Shown in pieces: positions 1-6,255 of a stretch of 10,040 bases of DNA. A program made the translations under genes and the position numbers. Each line of letters opens with the position of its first letter. The first letter of the stretch is position 1. Location: contig CADBMY010000110.1 of NCBI GenBank assembly GCA_902795905.1, positions 1 to 10,040 on the forward strand, read 5' to 3'. The DNA is from an uncultured Erysipelotrichaceae bacterium (lineage in GTDB: Bacteria; Bacillota_I; Bacilli_A; Erysipelotrichales; Erysipelotrichaceae). The notes beneath the pieces were generated by a model, which did no database searches, was not told the origin of the DNA, and worked only from the letters and a program-made list of their open reading frames with translations.

Positions 1-63
1 ATCCACGACAGAGATCATAATGCGAGTATCAATATACTGAACAAAGGCTTAGGGATAGCCTGA
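1..63 (+). CDS. tnpB: TnpB (IS200/IS605 family), C-terminal 20 residues only
   Basis: Frame 1 reads IHDRDHNASINILNKGLGIA followed by TGA at 61-63. The DRDxNAxxNI segment is the conserved C-terminal RuvC-III motif of TnpB/OrfB, the RNA-guided nuclease of IS200/IS605 and IS607 elements and the ancestor of Cas12; the second Asp of DRD is normally a catalytic metal ligand. The rest of the gene lies outside the window, so whether the nuclease is intact cannot be judged. The stop codon is followed directly by the structured omega-RNA and the element's right end, which is the normal order. TnpB with its omega-RNA cuts DNA matching the flank of the element and helps the element persist. Confidence 0.88.
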   Translation: MHDRDHNASINILNKGLGIA

Positions 64-211
64 GAAATAAACATCCAATAGGGTGGGACACACCCGAATC
101 TACGCTTGTGGAGACCGTGTAAAACTAAAGCCTTCGTGGCAATGTGGTGGTCATTGAAGCAAGAATCCTACGACTTTAGTCGTGTGGAGTGTCAACTACG
201 CGGGATCGATG
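64..211 (+). ncRNA. Omega-RNA (reRNA) of the TnpB element, with guide from azlC
   Basis: The tail after tnpB is rich in complementary segments. There is a 5-bp hairpin at 81-95 (GGGTG, loop GGACA, CACCC). A nested stem pairs CAATG at 140-144 with CATTG at 152-156, flanked by CTTC (132-135) and GAAG (156-159). A terminal hairpin lies at 167-187. In addition ACTAAAG at 124-130 is perfectly complementary to CTTTAGT at 174-180, which spans the loop of the terminal hairpin and suggests a pseudoknot. By analogy with ISDra2 TnpB, the scaffold ends at the element boundary (195) and the guide is the next roughly 16 bases, 196-211, here azlC sequence. The 5' end is uncertain and may lie inside tnpB. 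Confidence 0.75.
167..187 (+). repeat. Right-end subterminal hairpin of the IS element
   Basis: CCTACGAC (167-174) pairs with GTCGTGTGG (179-187) around a TTTA loop. CGAC/GTCG is perfect; the outer part contains a T-G wobble and one unpaired T. Imperfect hairpins with an unpaired base near the end are the recognition structures of Y1 (TnpA) transposases of IS200/IS605 elements. The hairpin sits 8 bases before the TCAA terminus and also forms the last stem of the omega-RNA scaffold. Confidence 0.7.
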
Positions 212-739
212 CAGTATGTCGGGGTGAGTCTTCTGGCAGGCGGAGCGTCGGTGCTGACGACTGCAATCACAACGTTCATGGTCAATGCCAGGCACATGTT
301 CTACAGCATCTCGATGATCGATACATATAAGGATGCCGGTAAGTATAAACCGTATATGATCTTTACGCTGACCGATGAGACGTACTCCCTGCTTTGCGAC
401 GGGGATACACCGGACCGTGAACATGCGGATCTCTACCGTTTTCTGGTCTCCATGTTCAATTACAGCTACTGGATCACCGGATGTGTTCTGGGAAGTCTGC
501 TAGGGGCTGTCATTCCGTTTTCTACGGCCGGTATCGAGTTCTCCATGACAGCATTGTTCATTGCGTCATTTACTGAGCAGTGGCTGAATACACATGATCA
601 TATTTCGGCACTGACGGGTCTTTTCAGTACGCTGGTATGCTTGATCCTGTTTGGACCGGAGAGATTCCTGATCCCGGCTATGCTGGTGATGACACTGGTG
701 CTGACACTTCTGCGGGGAAGGGTGGAGAAGCGGGCATGA
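196..739 (+). pseudogene. azlC: azlC, branched-chain amino acid exporter large subunit, 5' end lost to IS insertion
   Basis: AzlC with AzlD forms a membrane complex that exports branched-chain amino acids (BrnFE-type). The reading frame from TAC at 197 gives 180 residues starting YAGSMQYVGVSLLAGGAS, then VNARHMFY and FTLTDETYSLL, which are AzlC family hallmarks, with hydrophobic segments running to the C-terminus. The family is usually about 230 residues, so roughly 50 N-terminal residues, including the first membrane helices, are missing; the sequence to the left is IS DNA. The frame stays open into the element, and a GTG at 182 could start translation inside the end hairpin, but no ribosome binding site is seen. 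The next in-frame ATG is at 209. A working transporter is unlikely. The stop overlaps the azlD start. Confidence 0.85.
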
Positions 740-1044
740 GGGCGGCTGTGCTTGTGGCAGTGATGGCTGCCGTAACGATCCTGCTGAGATTCCTGCCGTT
801 TCTTGTCTTCCGCAGACATACACCGGCATATATCAGCTATCTTGGCAAGGTCCTCCCGCAGGCGATCATCGGCATGCTGGTGGTATACTGTCTGAAGGAT
901 ACGGCTGTTCTAAGCTATCCGTACGGTATTCCGGAGCTGATTGCGTCTGTGTGCGTTGTCCTGACACATGTGTGGAAGCGCAATTCGATCATCAGTATCC
1001 TGGCCGGTACGGTCATATACATGTGTCTGATCAGGATCATGTGA
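736..1044 (+). CDS. azlD: AzlD, branched-chain amino acid exporter small subunit
   Basis: The 102-residue product fits AzlD in length (about 100-110) and in having four hydrophobic helices. MRAAVLVAVMAAVTILLRFLP at the N-terminus, with the FLPFLVF turn, and the central YLGKVLPQAIIGMLVVYCLKD are typical of the family. ATG at 736 overlaps the azlC stop as ATGA, and a purine-rich GGGGAAGGGTGGAGAAG run lies just upstream, so azlC and azlD are translationally coupled. The frame is open further upstream (from 637) but that part lies inside azlC. AzlD works with AzlC; because azlC is broken, this intact subunit is probably orphaned and may also be poorly transcribed or driven by the IS. Confidence 0.87.
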   Translation: MRAAVLVAVMAAVTILLRFLPFLVFRRHTPAYISYLGKVLPQAIIGMLVVYCLKDTAVLSYPYGIPELIASVCVVLTHVWKRNSIISILAGTVIYMCLIRIM

Positions 1045-1073
1045 TCTTGGGCAGGTGTGAAGAGATAACAGAT

Positions 1074-1715
1074 ATGAACTTTACGGATGACAGATCAGGT
1101 TTTGTGAATATCCGGGATATCATTCCGGAAGTGATCACGGAGATCAGGTATTATACATCTTTTAACTTTGTCGGAGAAAGGATCTGCGGGTATGAAGAAC
1201 CGGCGGCTTTACTGACACGGGAAGCGGCATATGCGCTGAAGAAAGTCAGTGATGAAGTATATGCAAAAGGGTACAGACTGAAGATCTATGATGCCTACCG
1301 TCCTCAGCAGGCCGTGGATCACTTTGTGCGCTGGGCAGAGGATCCTGAAGATACCCGGATGAAGGATATCTTCTATCCCGATACGGAGAAAAGAGAGATC
1401 ATCCCTCTTGGATATGTCAGTAAACACTCCGGACACAGCCGCGGGAGTACCGTGGATCTGACCCTGACCGACAGGATGACCGGGGAGGATATCGATATGG
1501 GCGGCATCTTTGATTACTTCGGAGAACGCAGCCATTATGCATATGCAGGGCTTTCGGAGATACAGAAGAGAAACCGGAAACTTCTCAGGGATATCATGGA
1601 AAGACACGGGTTTGTGCCTCTGGCAGAGGAGTGGTGGCACTTCACCTTGGCGCAGGAACCGTATCCGGATACATTCTTTACATTTCCGGTGCGTAATGAT
1701 GAACCTGTGCATTGA
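1074..1715 (+). CDS. VanX/DdpX-type D-alanyl-D-alanine dipeptidase (peptidase M15D)
   Basis: This 213-residue protein matches zinc D,D-dipeptidases in length (VanX has 202). The active-site set is complete: zinc ligands H121 and D128 in GHSRGSTVDL, H189 in EEWWHF, catalytic base E186, and the transition-state Arg R76 in YDAYRPQQ, spaced as in VanX (R71, H116, D123, E181, H184). The reaction is hydrolysis of D-Ala-D-Ala. I see no signal peptide, so it is likely cytoplasmic. ATG at 1074 was chosen because the family homology begins there; the frame is open from 951 but that overlaps azlD. The Shine-Dalgarno sequence is weak (GAAGAG). It lies 29 bases after azlD. No vanH, vanA or vanRS is next to it, so peptidoglycan dipeptide turnover is more likely than glycopeptide resistance. 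Confidence 0.88.
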   Translation: MNFTDDRSGFVNIRDIIPEVITEIRYYTSFNFVGERICGYEEPAALLTREAAYALKKVSDEVYAKGYRLKIYDAYRPQQAVDHFVRWAEDPEDTRMKDIFYPDTEKREIIPLGYVSKHSGHSRGSTVDLTLTDRMTGEDIDMGGIFDYFGERSHYAYAGLSEIQKRNRKLLRDIMERHGFVPLAEEWWHFTLAQEPYPDTFFTFPVRNDEPVH

Positions 1716-1741
1716 GCAGAGACAAGATTGCAGTATATAAT
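1712..1741 (+). promoter_or_regulatory. Putative sigma-70 promoter before the MscS-family gene
   Basis: TTGAGC (1712-1717) and TATAAT (1736-1741) are separated by 18 bases; the -10 is a perfect consensus and the -35 matches 4 of 6. Transcription would begin near 1748, giving only about 14 bases of leader before ATG 1762 but about 35 before ATG 1783. It lies in the only sizeable gap between the dipeptidase and the channel gene, so the channel-lipoprotein pair may be a separate transcription unit. Confidence 0.5.
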
Positions 1742-1761
1742 TTAAAATACAGAAATTATCG

Positions 1762-4700
1762 ATGATGAGTGAAGAGACCAAGATGACAGAACAGCAGAAT
1801 AAGACGAAAAGACGTGCGAATGTCTACTTTTTCGCGAAGATGGTTTTTAATGCTGTCCTGCTTCTGGTGGGGTCGGCACTGATCAGTATCTTACTGCGGA
1901 GAATGCAGATAACAGCATCTCTGCAGAAACAGAAACAGAACAGTTTACAGGCAATCGAGCAGGTGTCGCAGGTCATTGAAAGGAACCGGGAGAGTGCGGA
2001 AGAGCTGACCGGAGTCTTTCATGTGGGCAACCGGCAGATGCTGAATGATGTGGAGATGATCCTGTCGAACGGGCTGTTTGCGTCAATGCAGAATGCGGAC
2101 AGTACGATACAGGCAGAGATCTTTACGAATATTGCCGAGCGTTCACAGACGAAACTATTGTTCCTGATGGATCGGGACGGGACAGTCCTGCTGTCTCCGG
2201 ATGAATCGCTGATCGGGCTGAATCCGGCGGTTCCTGCGTATATGACACAGGAGAATGTCAACGATCTGCTGGCTTCAGCATCGGGCGGTACAGATGCCCC
2301 GGAATATGTGCGGGTGAAGAATCGTTTCGGTATCTTCTATTTCTATGCAATGCCGTACCGGTACGAGGATCAGGAGTACGTTCTGGCGATCGGCGCAGAA
2401 GCGGATATTCTGGACCATCAGACGGAAGAGCTGACAGATGTTGAATCGGTGCTGAAACGTGCGGCCGTGATCAACGATGGTTTCCTTTTTGCGGTGGATC
2501 CTTCCGATAAGATATTCCGGTATTACAAGAACGGCGATGAGCTGTTAACAGGTCAGAAGGTACTGGAATGCGGTCTTTCGGAAGAGGCATTGACAGCCGG
2601 ATACAGCGGTACACAGAGGATCGGCGGCCGTGAGTATTACGTGGTTTCGGAAGAGCTTCCGGATCATACGGTGATCTCGGCGGCGGCAGAATACGATGTG
2701 ATCCGTGAGGATGTCAATTATGTGGCTTTCTGGTCAGTCCTTGCGTTTAATGTCATCATGATCCTGTGTCTGGCGTATGCGGTCATTGTGCGCAATGACT
2801 TTGTCCGCCGGGAGGTACAGACCGACAGGATCGTCCTGCGCGGTAATTCGAAAGACCCGATCTACCTGGATAAGTCCATATTCAAGAAGATCTTCCCGCT
2901 GCTGTTAACGGGAATCATGGCCATGTTCGGCTTATCGTTCTATACACAGACACTGCTGGAAGTGACGGAAGGCATAGAGAAGTCGGAAGTCGCTCTGCAG
3001 GAAGTGATCGGGAGATACGAGGAGAGTCAGGAGAGCCGTCAGCTGATCAACCAGTACCACGACAGGCTTTTCCTGACAACGGCAGCTCTTGTCTCACTTG
3101 GGGCGGAAGAAGATCCCGCGATCCTGAACGAAGAGTCAGACAGATATCACAGTATATATGATGAAGATAACAACAAGGTCTATCTGACCGATGATGAGGG
3201 CAACAGACTGAAGTCTGTCGCAAACTCACAGGCACTGAAGAAGCTGTGTGAGGCTAACGGCATCAATGAGATCTATATCTATGATGAAAACGGGCGGACC
3301 ATTGCGACAAGTACACCGAACTGGTTCTTCCGGATCAGTCATAATGAAGGAGATCAGTCCTATCCGTTCCTGGATGTGATCGACGGCAGGAAAGACAGCT
3401 ATATCCAGGAGAGGATGGTCAATGATCTCGGGAAGACATCACGGTATATCGGTACGGTATTCCACTACTATACCGCCAAGGATGAAAACGGGGAGACACT
3501 GTATGTTTCCCGGTTTGAATATGAAGATATGATCAATGGATCCGGGCTGACGGAGACGGAAGAAGGCAGTATTACGGCACACCGGTCGATGATCCAGATC
3601 GAACTGGATGATGCCCTGACAGATTCGCTGCTGGAGGCTACGGATGTGTCCAGTATCCTGTCTTCGAATATGCTGGACGGCGGTTCTATTACCATGTTTG
3701 ATACGACCGAAGATCATGTATGTCTGTATTCACCGCTGGAAGTCAATGTCGGTAAGAAAGCCGCAGATCTCGGTATTCCCGACAAGGCCTTCCTGAGTGA
3801 GAATTACTTCGGCTTTAACAGAGTGGGTACGGAGACATACTTCCAGTATTTCCGTTATCTTGACGGATACTATATTTCCACGGCAATACCGCGCAGCAGT
3901 ATGTTTGCGGCACGTATGCCGATTGCCTTGATCACTTCGGCGATCTGCTTTGTGCTGATCCTTGTCCTGTCGTTAACGATCACCGTTACAGACAGAGAGG
4001 AAGAGAAACTTTACGAGTCTCTCAATGAAGAGATGGAGAGCGGCAGCAACGCGGCTGTCTACAGTATTATTCTTCCTTCCGGAAGGACGGCTTCGACGGT
4101 GACGGCAGCAGCCCGCTGGAGCAATCGCCGTTTATCATGGAGTGAGCGCAGTCCCGAACAGAAACTGATGTTAATGATCAAGGTCATCTGTATCCTGATG
4201 ATGATCTATGTGCTGATCTCCGTACTTGGGGCGGAAAGTCTGATCCACAGAAAGTCGATCATCAAGTATATCGTCTACAGTTCCTGGGACAGAGGATGGA
4301 ATATCTTTGCGCTGACTTCCTGTGTGCTGATCATGACTGTGGCGATCGTCGGTGTATCCCTGTGCAGATTCCCGATACAGCTTGTTGTGTCGCTGTTTGG
4401 CACCAGAGGTGAGACCCTGGGTCATCTGTTACTGTCGGTGCTGAAGTACGGCGGTGCCATCGGTGCCTTCTTCTACTGTCTGTACCTTGTGGGTATGGAT
4501 TCGGGCAATGTTCTGGCCAGTGCCGGTATTCTGTCACTTGTCATCGGTCTTGGTGCGCAGAGTCTGATCACGGATATCATTGCCGGTATCTTCATCGTCT
4601 TTGAGGGTGAATTCCGTGTCGGTGATATCGTGACGATCGACGGTACCAGAGGTACAGTCATGGATATCGGTCTGCGTACGACCAAGATCCAGGCCCCCGG

Positions 4701-5139
4701 CGGAAATATCAAGATCTATAACAACAGTCATATCTCCGGTGTATTGAACATGACGAAGGAAGCTTCGGTCGCTTCGGCAACGATCAGTATCGAATACGGA
4801 CAGGATATCGACTATGTAGAAGCTGTCATGAAGCGTGAACTGCCGGCATTAAGAGAGAAGAATGATCTGATCCTGGATGGTCCTACATATCTGGGTGTCT
4901 CCAATCTCGGGGCCAGCGGTATTGATGTACTGGTCATCTGTAAGTGCTTTGAGAAGGATGTTAAGGGTATGAACAGATACCTGAATGCGGAGATCCTGAA
5001 GATCTTCTACAGAAACGGTATCAATGTACCGTTCCCGAATGTAACGATATCTCAGCTGGATATGACCGGACGCAAGACGATAGAAGACTTCAAGGCCGAA
5101 GAGGAACAGAAGGCAGAGGAGACTGATAAACATGAATAA
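1762..5139 (+). CDS. Large MscS-family mechanosensitive channel with two Cache-like sensor regions
   Basis: The 1125-residue membrane protein has this order: helix at about 21-47; extracytoplasmic region 48-319 with the Cache-like strand-turn FLMDRDG (134-140); helices at about 320-342 and 377-397; a second extracytoplasmic region of about 300 residues with IYIYDENGRTIATS (504-517); helix at about 714-740; cytoplasmic linker; then helices at about 802-822, 846-868, 888-911 and 916-945. The last helix and what follows are the MscS core: GLGAQSLITDIIAGIFIVFE (929-948), VGD (953-955), IGLRTTKI (969-976), then the beta and alpha/beta domains. MscS of E. coli has only 286 residues, so the front three quarters are extra sensor. 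The MscS core likely forms an oligomeric pore opened by tension or by ligand. The start is uncertain: ATG 1762 and 1765 lack a Shine-Dalgarno sequence, while ATG 1783 has GAAGAG six bases ahead. The stop overlaps the next gene. Confidence 0.87.
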   Translation: MMSEETKMTEQQNKTKRRANVYFFAKMVFNAVLLLVGSALISILLRRMQITASLQKQKQNSLQAIEQVSQVIERNRESAEELTGVFHVGNRQMLNDVEMILSNGLFASMQNADSTIQAEIFTNIAERSQTKLLFLMDRDGTVLLSPDESLIGLNPAVPAYMTQENVNDLLASASGGTDAPEYVRVKNRFGIFYFYAMPYRYEDQEYVLAIGAEADILDHQTEELTDVESVLKRAAVINDGFLFAVDPSDKIFRYYKNGDELLTGQKVLECGLSEEALTAGYSGTQRIGGREYYVVSEELPDHTVISAAAEYDVIREDVNYVAFWSVLAFNVIMILCLAYAVIVRNDFVRREVQTDRIVLRGNSKDPIYLDKSIFKKIFPLLLTGIMAMFGLSFYTQTLLEVTEGIEKSEVALQEVIGRYEESQESRQLINQYHDRLFLTTAALVSLGAEEDPAILNEESDRYHSIYDEDNNKVYLTDDEGNRLKSVANSQALKKLCEANGINEIYIYDENGRTIATSTPNWFFRISHNEGDQSYPFLDVIDGRKDSYIQERMVNDLGKTSRYIGTVFHYYTAKDENGETLYVSRFEYEDMINGSGLTETEEGSITAHRSMIQIELDDALTDSLLEATDVSSILSSNMLDGGSITMFDTTEDHVCLYSPLEVNVGKKAADLGIPDKAFLSENYFGFNRVGTETYFQYFRYLDGYYISTAIPRSSMFAARMPIALITSAICFVLILVLSLTITVTDREEEKLYESLNEEMESGSNAAVYSIILPSGRTASTVTAAARWSNRRLSWSERSPEQKLMLMIKVICILMMIYVLISVLGAESLIHRKSIIKYIVYSSWDRGWNIFALTSCVLIMTVAIVGVSLCRFPIQLVVSLFGTRGETLGHLLLSVLKYGGAIGAFFYCLYLVGMDSGNVLASAGILSLVIGLGAQSLITDIIAGIFIVFEGEFRVGDIVTIDGTRGTVMDIGLRTTKIQAPGGNIKIYNNSHISGVLNMTKEASVASATISIEYGQDIDYVEAVMKRELPALREKNDLILDGPTYLGVSNLGASGIDVLVICKCFEKDVKGMNRYLNAEILKIFYRNGINVPFPNVTISQLDMTGRKTIEDFKAEEEQKAEETDKHE

Positions 5140-6196
5140 ACGCAGTATGATTGCGGCAGTCCTCCTGAGCAGTGTGCTGACGGTCTCCGGATGCATGGAA
5201 AAACCGAAAGAGGATATCCCGGAAGAAACACCGCGGGAAATGATCACGGTACGGTTTGCGGATCATCCCAACGGACATGTGCTGACAGCGATCGCTGAGG
5301 CACAGGGGTACCTGAAGGATGAAGGCATTGTTCTCGAGTATGTCAAAGTACAGAATGACATTGAAGTATTTGAAGGCATCAGGAACGGTACGATCGATAT
5401 AGCGACCAATTCCGGTACGAATCTGCCTCTGCAGCATATCTCGGAGGGGATGGACCTGACGATCTTCGGCGGCTATCTGCTGACCGGCTGTATGCCTGTA
5501 TTCGGACGGGCAGATGCGGAGTGGCACGGCATAGAAGACATCATAGGCAAGACGGTTGCCTGGGAGCCGAATCTCTACGCGATCACCGGTCCCCTGCTGG
5601 AGATGCGCTATGATCCGCTGAAAGAGATCACCTGGCTCGAGACAGAGAATCAGGAAGAGCGTATTGCGGCAGTAGAGTCCGGAGAAGCTGACTTCGGTCT
5701 TGTCGGTACCGGATTAAACTATGAGGTCAATACCAATCCCAACGTGAAGATCCTGACGTATGCGAGTGATATTCTGCCTGACTATTCGTGCTGCCGGTCG
5801 GAAGCACTGACTTCCTGGGTAGAAGAAAACCCGGAGGCGGTAAAGGGCCTGATGAAGGCGTGGATCCGGGCGATGGCTTACTATGAGACACATCATGAGG
5901 AGGCTGTAAAGCTGATGGCTGCACAGCTTGGTGAAGATGAGGAACATGTCAGGGCTTTCATGGATAACCCGAGATTTGAGGTAAATACCGATCCCATGAG
6001 GAGTTCGGTAAAGAGAGCCTGGAATTACATGAAGCGTCTGGGTCTCCTGGATGCCCAGGGTATCCGTATCAATATCGACAATCATATCAATACGAGTCTG
6101 TACAAGGCAGCACTGGATGAATGTCAGAAACAGTACGGAGAAGAGAATCCGGCATTCTATGAGAGAATGCAGGCACAGTACGCCAGGAATAATTAA
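5132..6196 (+). CDS. Solute-binding lipoprotein, NMT1/THI5/SsuA-like periplasmic-binding fold
   Basis: The 354-residue product begins with a lipoprotein signal peptide: MNKR, a hydrophobic stretch, then the lipobox VSGC with the lipidated Cys at 21. The mature part has the type II binding-protein pattern: ITVRFADHPNGHVLTAIAEA, GYLKDEGIVLEYV, FEGIRNGTIDIATNSGTNLP, VESGEADFGLVGTGLNYE and a C-terminal EEAVKLMAAQLG helix region. This is the architecture of ABC binding proteins for sulfonates, pyrimidine precursors and related small molecules; the ligand cannot be read from sequence. ATG 5132 is preceded by AGAGGAG about ten bases upstream and overlaps the channel gene's stop by 8 bases, so the two are translationally coupled. 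No ABC permease or ATPase gene is adjacent, so it may deliver ligand to a distant transporter or signal through the channel. Confidence 0.85.
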   Translation: MNKRSMIAAVLLSSVLTVSGCMEKPKEDIPEETPREMITVRFADHPNGHVLTAIAEAQGYLKDEGIVLEYVKVQNDIEVFEGIRNGTIDIATNSGTNLPLQHISEGMDLTIFGGYLLTGCMPVFGRADAEWHGIEDIIGKTVAWEPNLYAITGPLLEMRYDPLKEITWLETENQEERIAAVESGEADFGLVGTGLNYEVNTNPNVKILTYASDILPDYSCCRSEALTSWVEENPEAVKGLMKAWIRAMAYYETHHEEAVKLMAAQLGEDEEHVRAFMDNPRFEVNTDPMRSSVKRAWNYMKRLGLLDAQGIRINIDNHINTSLYKAALDECQKQYGEENPAFYERMQAQYARNN

Positions 6197-6204
6197 TGTC
6201 ATAC

Positions 6205-6234
6205 AAGAGCTCTGCCGATAAGCAGAGCTTTCTT
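6205..6234 (+). terminator. Hairpin with short T-rich tail between the lipoprotein and dehydrogenase genes
   Basis: AGCTCTGC (6208-6215) and GCAGAGCT (6222-6229) form a perfect 8-bp stem around CGATAA, extendable by a G-T and an A-T pair. The tail TTTCTT is short and interrupted by C, so this is probably a weak or partial intrinsic terminator that lowers, rather than stops, read-through into the next gene. It begins about 10 bases after the lipoprotein stop. Confidence 0.6.
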
Positions 6235-6244
6235 GAACAGAAAC

Positions 6245-6249
6245 GGAGG
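6245..6249 (+). promoter_or_regulatory. Ribosome binding site fixing the dehydrogenase start
   Basis: GGAGG lies six bases before ATG 6256. It decides against the earlier in-frame ATG at 6196, which would add 20 residues (MSYKSSADKQ...) encoded by the hairpin region and absent from the enzyme family. Confidence 0.8.
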
Positions 6250-6255
6250 CACAAG

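Larger units (their letters stand above)
1..195 (+). mobile_element. Right end of an IS200/IS605-family element, inserted in azlC
   Basis: The element is recognised by the tnpB C-terminus (1-63), a conserved structured non-coding tail, a subterminal imperfect hairpin at 167-187, and the terminal bases GTCAA. TCAA at 192-195 matches the right cleavage tetranucleotide described for IS608. From 196 the DNA reads in frame as AzlC, which fixes the right boundary to within a few bases. Such elements make no target duplication and insert 3' of a short tetra- or pentanucleotide that would lie left of the window. The left end and any tnpA are not visible, so it may be a full IS605-like element or a tnpB-only derivative. 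Confidence 0.82.

Noticed and set aside
106..330. A 74-codon open frame over the IS end and start of azlC
   Set aside because: It crosses the element boundary in a frame different from azlC, has no recognisable motif and overlaps the omega-RNA.
1074..1715. A glycopeptide resistance determinant
   Set aside because: Only the dipeptidase is present; no vanH, ligase or two-component genes are next to it, so resistance cannot be claimed.
1209..1781. A 190-codon open frame on the minus strand opposite the dipeptidase
   Set aside because: The plus-strand frame carries the full VanX catalytic set; the minus-strand product shows no family motif and has no convincing start region.
5090..5527. Minus-strand open frames opposite the lipoprotein and channel genes
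   Set aside because: They mirror codon bias of the real genes, give low-complexity His/Arg/Ser-rich products and lack ribosome binding sites.
5132..6196. Calling the binding protein a thiamine-precursor or sulfonate binder
   Set aside because: The fold family is clear, but no ABC partner, riboswitch or pathway gene is nearby, so the ligand cannot be assigned.
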